44,631 bases of DNA, taken from Multifurca ochricompacta (lineage: Eukaryota; Basidiomycota; Agaricomycetes; Russulales; Russulaceae). The stretch spans positions 1 to 44,631 of the forward strand of contig WTXG01000279.1 of the NCBI GenBank assembly GCA_022496185.1. Direction: 5' to 3'. Below, piece by piece: positions 1 through 11,211 of this stretch. The notes below the pieces were generated by a model, which ran no database searches, was not told the DNA's origin, and saw only the letters and a program-made list of their open reading frames with translations. The stretch's first letter is position 1. Every line of letters starts with the position of its first letter. Position numbers and translations under genes: made by a program.

Positions 1-640
1 AAGGTTGAAACTGACCGAGAATTGAATGGGAGTCGAAAGTATGATAGGGTGATTCATTAAGATCCTTGCTTGGCATTAAACAAGACAGTGATGGGTAAGG
101 AAGTGGGACGAAGATAACGCGCGGAGGCGAAAGTGAAGAAAGATGTGTTGTTGTTGTTAGAGAATAATAAATAAATGAATGAAGAGACGCTCCGGAGATG
201 ATAATGACGTGAAGTGTGTAGTTGTTGTATGTGTCGTTGGTGTTGGTGTCGACAAGAGAGAGAGGGTGCTCCCTGTGGTTTGTTGAATGCTCTAAGCCTC
301 TCTGTCTGTCTCTGTGCTGTATGCTGTATGCTGTATGTTGTATGCTGTGTGCTGTGTCTCCCCTCCTTACCCTCTCCCCACCTCTCCCCTCCTCCGCTAG
401 CCAATCACTCTGACTCCGACTCATTTCCATTTTGGGCTGTCTGTGCCTTTCACTTGCACCCGGACATTTGACTGACTACCTCACTTTGGGTTTCTTTCCA
501 TCTCCTCAATCTTTCAATCTTTTATTGCGTACGTGTATATATATATATATGTGTGTGTGAGACAAGAAGGCAGCACCCGTGATCACCCACCACCGAATGT
601 GGATGACCACCTTATAGAATAGAAGAAAAGAAAGAATGTG
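1..640. other. Non-coding left edge
   Basis: No ORF here looks like protein. The stretch holds a TA/TG microsatellite at about 533-558 and CT-rich tracts at 295-400. It also lies just beyond the 3' end of the tRNA-ribosyltransferase gene, so part of it may be 3' UTR. Promoter function for a gene left of the window is possible but not visible. Confidence 0.5.
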
Positions 641-2518
641 TCACTCCGCACGAGAGTGCTCCCACCTTGCACCATCTCCCTTCACAATCTTTGCTTCCGG
701 GTTTCCTTCGAGCAAGTCGACCCCAACGCTCTGCAGAGCATTGACACACCACTCAGGATAACCCGCATCCCCAAAATAGTTCTCGAAGAATCCACGGAGG
801 TATGTAGGAAATGTGCCCTTCATAATGGCGTCCCGTGCTTGGCCCATAACACGCGCTTGGAAAGTGAGGTTGTGCAACGTGATAGCTACATGGGCGTGTG
901 CGTGTAAATCTATCATCAAACACAACACGGGAACTACCCACCGTGTGCCGCAGCCGTTTCGTGCGTGGCCGTATGATGTAAAATCGCTCTCGACACTCCA
1001 TTGCTGCAGGTCGGGCATGGGCAGGTAGGATCAATGGGATTCAAATCTTTCGCATGCTTCCCCAATTCTGACACAAGCCGAAGATTAAAAGGGGTACACG
1101 GTCGAGAGAGCTGAAAAAAACTCTACTGAGGTTCAAAGGCCCTTTGAAGGTGAGCGCCACGCCAAACCGAGCTGTTCTCGTCGGGAAAACACAGTCGGCC
1201 TAGGTGATAAAGTTGAGACCCTTGTAAGACTAAGACTTTCAAAAGTTTGTGTTTGCTCAGACCTACCATATCGACTCCCAGCGCAACACATACGAGTAGA
1301 TCTGGTAGGACTAAGCTACAGCCGTAGAATACCCGCCCCAACATACCTTCAGCGAATCCTATACCCATCGAATACCTAGGTTCTGTTCAAAATCAGCATT
1401 TATACCGTCAACAAGCAGCGTTGACCTCACTGTCTGCAGGAAGCTTCTCTGCGCATTGGCTAATGCTACATAAAAGGGTAAGTAAGTACACGAAACGACA
1501 GACAGACAGACAGACAAAGTGAGAGACTCACATTCTCCAAAAGATATCTGATGTAGCACATTTTCTTTCAACGCAGGTGTAGAGGCGTTGGGATTAATGA
1601 CATGCCTTTTTCCTCTCCTCCACTGAGCCCTCCAATAGCGTACCCAGCGACTTTCTTGCGTCGCTTGATCATTTCATCTAGGCATTCATCTCGTAAGGAG
1701 GAGTCGAGTCCTCCTTGAACGATGGCGAATAAGTTCTGAGCCTTATTCCTCCCAGACTTATCATGGAAATCGATGCAACGATCGAGCCAACGAACAGACC
1801 GCCGCATCGCTTCACCAACCCTTGGGCCAACAGTCAAACTTGATACTTTCGAGAGTCAGCGAGGAACTTCGACCCCTTAGGAGAGAAGTAAATCATAGGA
1901 CTCACCAACGTCGTCGAGCTGCATGATAATGTCGGCCCCGATGGCGTGTTGTATTGATATACTCTCCTCGGGCTACGCACACGCAATGAGTGGACGGTTT
2001 GGAGGGACAAAATCTCACACACCGTTAGCATAGTAGGCTCTCCAGTGAATGGGCTCGCAAATAGAGCGCCTTCTTCTGTTATTTTTGTGAACTTGCTAAG
2101 TGATACGAGCTGGAAACCTCCGCTGTCCTAGACCACGTATCAGAAAGACCTTTCTTCCTTGGCCAGGACCAGCAGGCCGCGCACCGTAAGAAGGTTATGG
2201 TTCCAACCCTGAAGTTGATGCGCACCTCCGACTTCTCGCAGAACTTTGATCCCAGGTCGCAGATTAAGGTGATACGTATTGTTGAGGATTAAGGTGATGC
2301 CGAGTCCTTCTACTTGCTGGGGCGTTAGGCCCTTGATAGCTGCCTGCGTCGCGACTGGCATAAACGTGGGTAGAAGCGTCACACCATCTAGGCAATGATC
2401 TGAGTTGTGTCTAGATACTTTATGCATTGACAGACGCGCATTGTCGACTCACGGGCAAGCTTCATTCTAGAGACGCGGGCACGCGTCGTATGGCAAAGGC
2501 GAGAACCTCGAACTCCAT
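641..2518 (-). CDS. Queuine tRNA-ribosyltransferase catalytic subunit (QTRT1/TGT family)
   Basis: Exchanges guanine at position 34 of GUN-anticodon tRNAs for queuine; the eukaryotic enzyme pairs with a QTRT2 partner. Read on the minus strand, exons give [13 protein letters not shown], the catalytic [20 protein letters not shown], a PEESI...IQHAIGADI block, [26 protein letters not shown] and FPTRTARFG. The zinc site C-x-C-x2-C...H appears as CPCPTC near 1005-1020, and a conserved C-terminus ends at 641. There are about ten short introns, one GC-AG (donor 1604-1605) and one 16-nt exon (1532-1547). I chose ATG 2518 because it opens FEVLA-x-C-HTTRAR, the usual family N-terminus, but that reading needs one base more than is present at about 2495-2500. 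An alternative upstream ATG at 2814 reads MSDDFISDF and would need an extra intron. Family assignment is firm; the start is uncertain. Confidence 0.9.
1532..1547 (-). other. 16-nt internal exon of the tRNA-ribosyltransferase gene
   Basis: This tiny exon sits between a CAG acceptor (1548-1550) and a GTGAGT donor (1526-1531). It encodes (D)IFWR(I), which fills the conserved gap between GGEEK and the KLPADKPRY exon. Without it the conserved FWR block of the family is lost. The intron upstream uses a GC donor (GCATGT). Confidence 0.7.
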
Positions 2519-3688
2519 ATTGTAGAACCACCCTGCAGGACAACTGGGGAACTGCGATCACTGTTGTATATGCAACCGCAGCGAGATTTGGGGGGAGGAG
2601 GGGGGGGGAAATAAACTTGACACCGCTTGATCGATGGATGTGGGTGTGTGTGTGTGGTGTAGTGTACAGAACTCGGTTCGTTCCGTTCCGAGAGGTTGGG
2701 GTCTGGCCCGGCAAAGGGTGTGTTTGCCCCGGTTGCCCGTTTCCCCTTCCAAACAACGACACAAACGGCTCTCGAGGCATCAGCCTCAAAGTCGGATATG
2801 AAATCATCAGACATCTGTGAACCACGGTCAATCTTGCACACTTGCACGATGAAAGCGGCCAGCCCGCAAATGCAAAATGCAAATGTACGGAGCGCCCATT
2901 CTTAAAAAAAAAAAGACTCAACTTGTACCGAGCACCAGGACCGAGATGTCTACTTCTTCTTCTACGCTTCCGACCTGCGTTTGCCTAGGCGTGCTATGCG
3001 AGATATGCCTCCTAGCGCAGATCACCCTTCTCTCCAAAATGTGAATTTCGAGTCCGAGTGTTCGACTCCCATCTAGCCTTGTTCCAACCTGCCAAAGGTG
3101 AAGAACGAAGCAGCAGGCCCGATGAGTCTGAGTTCTGGGGGGTTTCTTTTCTTGGTCCAGCTTGTCTTTTCTCCTCTCTCCGCCCCGCCATGCCTCTCCA
3201 GTCAGTTCTGCACATGTGTCTGTGTGTAATACAAGTTACGCACACGCGGGGGAAGCACTGCGCATACACCCGCTTACTCAGAATGTGGTGTAATGTGGTG
3301 TAACCGCTTCCCCCCCCCCCCCCCCTATTGTCCTTTGAGACCGTCCTCTGTGTTGTTCAATATGTTCATTCACCCCATAGAGGTTTTCCCGCCGCAGTAT
3401 TTGAGATTAGCTCTCTTACCTTTACCTTAGACATCCCGGCGGGGGGAGGATGCCTTGAAGGAAGGAAGACGGTACGCCCCCTATCTTTTACCGCCGATGC
3501 TAAGAATGCTAAGGCGAAGGTGACGGACGGTTCCCTCCACTTGGTAATGGAGCGCAGGGACCCTCTGACGCATTTACATATTTTACGCTCCTATGGTATT
3601 TCCTGCGGTATAAAAAGAACTACATTTCTTTTCCGCCCCTAGTCTTATCGTTGATCTTAACGACGGCGTCGACGCGTTAATATTTATT
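2519..3688. promoter_or_regulatory. Divergent intergenic region between TGT and the Rds1-like gene
   Basis: About 1.2 kb separates two head-to-head genes. It includes a C16 run at about 3309-3324 and GT-rich tracts at 2640-2660. A TATAAAAAG box lies near its right end, in front of the Rds1-like gene. I see no additional gene. The ORFs on both strands at 2388-2921 are promoter or intron shadows, although the one starting at 2814 could be a 5' exon of TGT. Confidence 0.5.
3609..3617 (+). promoter_or_regulatory. TATA box of the Rds1-like gene
   Basis: TATAAAAAG lies 80 bp upstream of the chosen ATG at 3689. The same 9-mer lies about 83-91 bp upstream of the SDR1 start on the other strand. Confidence 0.55.
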
Positions 3689-4905
3689 ATGTTGTTGTTC
3701 AAACTCAAACTCATACTCGTACCCCTCTTTGCCATCGTTATACAGGCGTCGGCCGTTCCTACTAAACGGGACTCGGAGCTTTGGGACCATCAACCTACTG
3801 GGCCACATGCGAATATCACAGGTCCGTAGGCTTTCGTTCTTCATTTTTCTCTCTATACCTCACATGCTCATGACGGAAAATGGATCAGATGTTGATATTC
3901 TCAATTTTGCGCTGACTTTGGAGCTTCTTCGTAGTGCTTTTTACACCAATATTTTAGGTAGCATCAGTCCCCTCAACTTCACCGATCGCGGTTTCAACAC
4001 GTCCGTTAGGGGATTTTACGACCAAATTGCTCAACACGAGCTAACTTATGTCACGAATCTTACTACTATTCTTGGAAACCAGTCCGTGCAAGCATGCTCA
4101 TATAACTTGTACGTATCAATTTTAATTCCCTGATCGGGCAAGTTTGCTTATATGAATCGCCAGCGGGACGCCGAATGCTACTCAATTTGTCGCTACAAGT
4201 GATATGTTGGAGGCGATAGCGACTTCAGCTTACATTGGGTCAAGCGTTTACATAAAAAATAAGGTAACCCCGCTCCCTTCCCATTCGTATGTTATGTTCT
4301 CTTTTCAGATCAGTCATTACTCACATCCTTTCGCAGACCCTCCGCGTTTTCTCTGCGAGTATCCTCGCACGGAGGCGCATCAGTCGACTTGGGTTAACAA
4401 CGGCGTTCGTGGAGGGAACCCCTGGTCTACAGCTTACGAGGTAAAGTTCGGCCTTTCTCCTTCTTCTCTCTCCTAATTGCTTGCGTCATTGACTTGACGT
4501 CAAACTACGCAGACGCCACTTGACCTCAACCAAGTTTTCACTCTCATCTCCCCGTTGATTTCTAACTGTCCAAAAAATAATACTGCCATACCCGTTAAGG
4601 CGAACCCACAGCTAATCGCGAACCCTGCCAACGCCTTGCCGGGCCAAAACGTGACGCTCAGTTATTCTGGGCAACCTTCGGACGGAACCGGACTCTTTGT
4701 CGCCTTTCTCAATGGTATCCCCCCTACCTTCATCCCCCTTGACCGAAATTTCACCGTGATTATCCCAATAACGTTACGGGGCTTTGCCTATGTCGTCATC
4801 ACGAACAATTCTACTGTGGCAGACGACTCAACCACAGTCGCCGGTCCCGCTTTCTTCGAATTCCCATTCAACAGTAACAATACGATCATTTCCCTGGGAC
4901 TTTAA
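3689..4905 (+). CDS. Secreted ferritin-like domain protein, stress-response Rds1 type
   Basis: Fungal Rds1-like proteins carry a ferritin-fold domain (Ferritin_2) and are reported as stress- or starvation-induced; biochemical activity is unknown. The ATG at 3689 opens a signal peptide (MLLFKLKLILVPLFAIVIQA) followed by a TKR Kex2-type dibasic site. Then comes the helical domain: DVDILNFALTLELLRSAFY, FYDQIAQHELTYV, MLEAIATSAYIGSSVY and WVNNGVRGGNPWSTAYE with PLDLNQVF. The C-terminal half is a beta-rich, N-glycosylation-site-rich tail. Exons: 3689-3821, 3889-4108, 4164-4263, 4309 or 4337 to 4440, and 4513-4905. In exon 4 the family-like SASIL block and the TEAHQSTWV block lie in frames one base apart (about 4361-4371). 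The open alternative (acceptor at 4308) inserts about ten atypical residues instead. Confidence 0.85.
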
Positions 4906-7900
4906 TGATGATGTGACACCGTATTCCCCCCACCCCTCTCTTCCGCGGTAGTTAAGTCCGTGTCTCGTCAGTTGTCAGAATTTTTTTTTTTTCTTTCTTC
5001 TTTTTCTTTCAAGAACGCTAAGAACACCTGTTCGGGGGTGGAGAGAAGGGGGGGGGGACTTGTAAAGAGGATTCGCGCGCCATGAGATAATAATAATAAT
5101 AACTGTTTCTTTGTGCTTCTATAATCACCGTTGTAGCTGTCAATGACATACAACAAAAACAAATTGTGCTTCCGAGAAAAGGGTTGGGTGCGGGTGGGTG
5201 AGTGCTGGGGGGGGGTGTCTCTGTCATCCATCCATCCATCCACCTACTACTATGGCCGAGAGGCCGTTCTTACTACGCCATTTGCAGAGGCCTTTATTTT
5301 AAATTTTATCGACCGACGAACCTTTTGAAATTTTAACCCCCCCCATCCCCCCCTCACGCTGGATTGGTTCTTGGGATCTTCTTTTGTGGGGGGGGGGGAA
5401 GGGAGCGGAGCGGTCTTTTCAACAATGCGTCTGCCTCAAGTTCTCTTCAACCAACGCCACCCACTTTCAATCCAACCCCCCCTCCCCCCGCCCTCCCATC
5501 GTTTCGGTCCATAACTCGACTCAGCCTCGTTAACCCTTTGCTTACTGATTTGTGGCACAATTTTCTCTCTTTTTCTTTTTAAAAAGCAAACACCCTCCCC
5601 TCCATCGTTGCATGTGTTTTTTTTATTTGTTTGTTTGTTCTTTCTCCCTCAAAACACGAAAAAAAAACTATATACTTCCATCCCCTCTGCCATTTAGATT
5701 AGGGTCTTCACTCTTCAGGTGGGCAGTAGTTACGCGTCAGTCAGAGCCACTTCGAGGTATCATCATGTTGCCCAAACTCGTGGTCTCAAAAAACAAAACA
5801 AAAAAAGGAGCACTTTTGTTTTTTTTTAGTTAACCTCTTCGGTAACCTCCGGAGGGTATTGTATGTTGTATGTGATGTGTGTTTCGTCATGTTCCAATTC
5901 AATTCAATTCAATTCATTTCACTCTACTCTAAAATCTCACTTATCCCTTCCCCTTCCCCTTCCCCTCTCACCTTGGTTCAATTCAAATATGGGATGTGTC
6001 TACCACGGTCCCTCATTATTGCACATCAAATCAAAAGAATGTTGCGAAGGGCTGTGGCCAATAAAGCCTCAGAAAGGCCAAGTTCCCTCAGCCTCAATCT
6101 GAATCTTTCCCCTCGAATCTGCACCAAAAAAAAAAAAGGTCGGACATATTATGATTTCTTGGGGAGAGAGAGGGGGTGGAGGGGGAACAAAACCCAGCCA
6201 TCAACAGTTTATTTGATGAGCGCCCTTCCCTCACGGCCGCGTGTACAAAACGCAGATTTCCGCACCCGTGAATGATGATGATTCAACCATTCGAGTCTTG
6301 GCGCGCCGTAAAGCTCCGCAGATGCACGTTTGCCTCGAGCGCGCAGCGCAGACGTGGCGCGCACGCGGACTGAGAAGGGGGGGCTGGGGGGAACGGAGGG
6401 AGGGAGAGAGGGAGGGAGGGAACGGAGATGACGCAGGCATGCTGCGGAAACAACCACCAGGCGTTTGGCTGGAACCAATTGACGTTGATAACTCAAGGGG
6501 AGGAGCCGACCATCGTTGCGCCGCCATTGGTCGTCATCAGCGTGTGTGGGATGGCGGGAAGCCCAGCGCACGCGGGCGACGCACCCCACACCGCTATCGA
6601 TAGGCACGGCCCACCTGAATCGTCCGCACCGCGGACGCGAGGCAAGCAATTCCCGATCTAGTGGCTTTTCCTTTCCCCCCCCCTCCTCCTCCTCCTTCGA
6701 ACTGGAGAGAGAATAAGGAACAAGGAACTTCCGTTTCCTACTATACGAAATCACACAACAACGTTGTCATGTCGGGTGCGCTGAGGGGTGCGGTGCGGTG
6801 ATGCGGCGCTTTCCCCCCTCCCACCATCTCCCCTCCCCTTCCCACCTTGTGACGTGGCACGGACCAGCCACATAGGTGTGCCTGCGGGAGGGTACGCATA
6901 CAGTTCTTTTGACCAATTAGGGTAGAGACGAGGGTCGGTCAATTGATACCACGCAGGAACCGGTGTGGTTGCCGTGCTGTTCCGTGTGAGAGAGTAGGAT
7001 ACCGAATTAGGGCCACGGGCAAGGGGCGGCAAATGCATTTGCATGGAAGCGACGCTCGTGGCGCGATGAAAATGTGAACAGACGCTTGGGTGACGTGACG
7101 GCCGGATGACTGACCGAGGTGCGGAAGGGGGCGGTCGCTAGGGCATCAAGATGATCAGGTGGGTTCAGCGCGCTACCGCGGGATTGGGCGGCCAAAAGAC
7201 AACGGCGGGGCGGGCCGCGGCCGTAATAGCCGAATTTGGAAAAGAAAAGAAGGGGGGAAGGAGCCGGACAAGGAAAGGCGCCACGCGTGGATGGCGCACG
7301 GTGCGCCTTGCGGATGCGGCGTGGTGAAGCCACCGTCTCGGTTCGACAGGGCATGCGTTATGTCGATGTTCAGCAGACGCGCGTCGCAAAAAAACGCAAG
7401 GTGCCGGGTTCCTCGGACGGTGAGCCGCCCCCTCCGAGGGTGGCAAACATCATCATAATTTGGACTGATGCCGCGGCGCCCATGCCCACATCCCCGACTG
7501 GCAATAGGATGGATGCGCAGTGTGAAGTGGGGAAGGACCCCCAAAACTCCGCGACAGTTGCGGTTAAAGCACATGGAGAGAGCTACCGAAGGCTAAAGTT
7601 CTTTTTTTGCGGATGAGAATGACAAGCCCGGGACCGAAATGAGGAGGTTTTTTTTTGGCCTTAATGAGAATGCCAGCGAGGCCTTAACGTACAGCATAAG
7701 CTTGGGAGGGGGGGGGAAGGAAGGGGGAGGGAGAAGGGGAGGTTTGATTAGTGGCTGGCTTCGCGGCAGGTGGCGCGAGCACATGGATGCCTGGTGGCAT
7801 ACAGTGGGAATGGGAACGAGAACGGTATTAGATTTAAAGGCGCTCGCTTGCAATGAGAGTGGGTTCAAGATGGGACATTAAATTGTAGTGGCTTGTTGCA

Positions 7901-8980
7901 GAAGGAGGAGGGGGGAGAAGGGGGAAGGGGGGGGGGGTGGGTGAGGAGGGCAAAGTGTAAAAAAGAGTGATGTAGCCGGTGAGCGGGAGATTGGAAGATC
8001 AAAAAAGAGAGTGAGCGTGTGCGCATGCGCATGTTATAGTTAAGTTGGATAAAAAAGAGGTGGTTGGTGGGTTGGGTTGAGAGGTGAGAAGATGGAATCG
8101 GTTCATGGTGATCTCGGCGAAGGTGGAGCCAGTGGGCGGTGAGGGGAGAAGGCCGGGCGGGGGAGAACAAATGTATATCATCATCATCACAGGCGGTACG
8201 CGCAAAGGGGGAGATTGAGGGGAGCGCCATTTAAGGAGGAGTCAAATTGGGAAATGGGAAGAGAAAATAGGCGACAGGACGCCCTGAGCGCGATTTACTC
8301 TTGACAAGTGAATGACTGTGATGATGATGATGATGATGATGATAATAATAATAATGATATGATAGATAATAATATTTATTGAATGATGTTGGGGGGGGTC
8401 TTGTGGGGATTCGATACGAGACTTTGTGGCTGGGCGCGCATAATGATTTTGTTCCTTTGTTCTCTTGTTTCCTCCTCTTGTTTTGTTATTGTGACGCGTT
8501 AGTTTATTCTTCTTTCCCGAGATTCGAATGAGAACGATGAGTGAACACAACAAAACTTAACTGCTGTGCGGGTGCGGGTGCGGGGTGTGGTTTATTTTTC
8601 TGTGGCCCTTGGTGAGATCGGTGGTAGAGTGTCAGGGGAACTCCCGAGGAGGGGGGGTAATGGTAAGGGAAGGGGGGAATAAATTAATTCTGGGGGTCCC
8701 CCGGTGCCGGTGAGTTCCGTTCCTGGCGATGGCGATGGCGATGGTGTTCATTTTCCTTTTTTATTTTTCTTTAAAATCCCGAATAAAAAATATCATTGAC
8801 CTGACCGAAAAAGGTAAAGGCTAGCGCTCCTCGGGGGGTCCAAACACGCGCGCGCATCGAGCATTTTTTGCATCGCCGCGCCGCAACAGCCGCCGCCCGC
8901 CACACCGGAACCTCGAATACTTATATCCTTCAGACGAATCCATCCGTCATGCACTTACGCTTCGCCCCTCTCGCTCTCCC
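4906..8980. other. 4.1 kb gene-free region, partly GC-rich
   Basis: I found no protein-like ORF on either strand. The region has poly-T/poly-G tracts (4981-5060, 5210, 5388), AATTC repeats at 5896-5920, purine-rich stretches (7700-7940), and a GAT/AAT microsatellite at 8317-8355. The segment from about 6230 to 7600 is clearly richer in G+C and CpG than its flanks and includes several CCAAT/ATTGG motifs (for example near 6475, 6522 and 6911). It could be a long promoter or 5' UTR of the GATA-like gene, or hold a non-coding transcript; the sequence alone does not decide. Confidence 0.5.
8317..8355. repeat. GAT/AAT microsatellite
   Basis: A run of GAT triplets passes into AAT triplets in non-coding DNA upstream of the GATA-like gene. 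It is a simple-sequence repeat with no sign of a spacer structure. Confidence 0.85.
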
Positions 8981-11211
8981 ATGTCCCATTCCCCAGCTCC
9001 CCCTCCCCAGCTTATAAATAATACTAACAGTAGCAGTAATAATACCAATTCTCATTCTCACTCTCACTCCAACAGTTCCCCCTCTCAGCTAGCTCACATC
9101 CTCTCAACCGTCCTCGCTGACAATGAGACCTTATCCAAAGATCTCGCCGCTGCCAGAGCCCGTTATGAGCGTACAGAACAGACTCTCGCTCTCCTCAAAC
9201 CTTCAACCGCTTCTGTATCCGTTACCGGTGATCCTTCTTCTTCTTCACCTCCGCTCTCTGCCTTCCCGGAACCTGCCGTCAGGACGATATTGGACCTCCA
9301 ATCACGCTTAGAGAATGAGAAGGCTGCGCGTGAGGCTGCAGATTCTCGCTTGCGTACAATATCCGAAGCCTGGTTAGACCTCGACCGCTATTTACAGGCT
9401 TCTGAGGTCCACCTTTCAGACGCTCGCTCTCAGTTCTCTCAGCTCCTTCGTGATGCTTCCACTACCAAGCCATCTTTCAATCCCCATCCCGCATATCAAC
9501 CCCGCCGCTCCCACCACTTGGCCCCCCGCGCTCCATTAGCCGCTTCACATACTTACCCTACTTTCCCCTCCCAACAACCACCCCCACCACCCCCCACCAC
9601 TTCCCGGCCTTCCCGCTCGAGTGCGTCATCGCGATGACAGCATCGAAGACGCCCGCCCTCCCAAACGCATCCGTGTAGACCGCAGCACCCGCCATCCTAT
9701 TGAGGTACGTATCCGCCCACACGTTCATCGCGTGCTGCATGTTGATCCCTTGCTTCTCAGTCCTCACGCATACACGCACATCCCCCACCCTCATACACCA
9801 GCCCTGATGTGAATCATCACCTTCATCCTGCCTACCCTGTACAGCAATTACCCTCACGCGGCCGCCGTCTTGACCGTCAGGATCAGTCACCATCTCTTTC
9901 CCTTTCCCCCACACGCAGTAGAAGCTCATCCATATCATTGGGTGAATTATTACTTGAAGCCACAGACAATAATCGTGCCTCCCCGTCGTCCCCTCAACCT
10001 AGCCATGCATATGCCGCCCCCCCATATTATCGTCCCGTGCCCTCCATTCGGCACTCTCGTTCACCTGACTATCGGGGACATCACAACATTCGTCGGGACA
10101 CGATACCACAATCTCCTGCTATCGCACCTGCTACCCAGCCTCAGCTTCAGCCCCCCCAGCCTCAACCTCAGCCTCAGCCCCAGCCTCAGCCACACCCCCA
10201 GCCCCAGGGCCAGTATCAGACCTTGCAGACCCACATTTTCGCTCCTCCTGTCACAGGCCCACCAGGAAAAAGGACCAAGGCTAGCACTAGTGGTAAGGGA
10301 GCTGCTCATACAAACAACCCAAATTTTTTTTCCCTTCCCAAGTTGATGACAGATTCATTTTTTTAGATGGTACACCTTCCGCCTCTACCGCCCCTTCAGC
10401 TCGGTCAATCGTGGGGTCCGCCAGTCTCCCTTCTTTACCCCCTGGTGGTTTCCCAGCTGTGAACGACAAAGGGCAACGTATTTGTCGGCAGTGTGGCCTT
10501 CCAGGGAGGTATAAAGACGGGAAGTGCGTTGAGAAATGGGGTCCTGGACCTGAAGGTCCAGGGACTGTTTGTGACCGCTGCCGCAAGAAAATGAAGCGAG
10601 TAGAGAAACGGAGCACGCTTGACCCTCATTCCCAGACTCCAGCATTTGTGCATCCCCGCACCCACGCACCCGTCCAAGAACGCGAACACGTGCATGCGGC
10701 GTCCACCTCGCAGGGTTCAGACCGCTCAATCAGCCGTACGGATACTGTGGTTGTTTCTCACCCACCTCCTTCTCAACAACATCTACAACCGTATCGAGGT
10801 CCATCCGACCCTCGTGAACGGGAACGGGAACGAGAAGCTGCCTCACCGCGCAGTAACGCATCTTCTTCTCTCACTGCCACCAGACCTCCCAAAGGAGATG
10901 CTGCTGCGCATTCTGTACCGTCCTCTCGCTCTCGTAGCCGTTCCCCCCTTCTCCCCCCTTCAACACATTCTCAGCGGAATGGGTCGTCGCAAGCTCCCCA
11001 ATTATCAACAACAACTTCTAAACTCCCACCTTTACCTTTTCGCCTTTCTACTAGTGGGGAGGGAGAGAGTGATGCTGAGGGAGATCCAGAAGCGGAGGAT
11101 GAGGCAGATGACGCGGAAGCAGACTTGCTTGCGGCAGTTGACGCGGCTGAAGCCAGTAGTGGCAAACCCGCAATAACCCCGTGGGTGAAGCGTGAAATTG
11201 AAGCCGTATAA
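8981..11211 (+). CDS. GATA-like zinc-finger protein with N-terminal coiled coil
   Basis: Probably a nuclear DNA-binding regulator. The N-terminus (MSHSPAPPPQ) is Asn/Ser/His-rich. A predicted coiled coil follows (about residues 40-150, with LQSRLENEKAAREAADSRL), then a basic segment PPKRIRVDRS, a Pro/Gln repeat (PQPQPQ, encoded at 10135-10205), and a finger with CRQC-x25-CDRC containing the GATA-like core KWGPGPEGPGTVC followed by RKKMKR. The tail holds Arg/Ser dipeptides and an acidic stretch (GESDAEGDPEAEDEADD). Classical GATA fingers have 17-20 residues between the Cys pairs, so this is a variant. Exons: 8981-9704, 9761-10292 and 10367-11211. The frame before and after about 9590-9633 differs by one base; an extra C in the C5/C6 runs would explain it. 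The DNA target is unknown. Confidence 0.75.

Noticed and set aside
2519..2814. Upstream start of the tRNA-ribosyltransferase at 2814 (MSDDFISDFEADASRA)
   Set aside because: Splicing it in gives an atypical N-terminus before CHTTRAR, while the ATG at 2518 gives FEVLA with exact family spacing if one base is restored. It is kept only as an alternative.
2990..3085. Possible tRNA around TTCGACTCCC
   Set aside because: The T-arm does not pair, there is no A-box, and no cloverleaf could be drawn on either strand.
6209..7574. Arg/Pro-rich ORFs of 90-180 codons in the GC-rich spacer
   Set aside because: Composition follows base bias, no motif is recognisable, and both strands give similar ORFs.
9585..9640. 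Short intron explaining the frame change in the GATA-like gene
   Set aside because: The only GT and AG pairs in range would give an intron far too short; a C-run length error is simpler.
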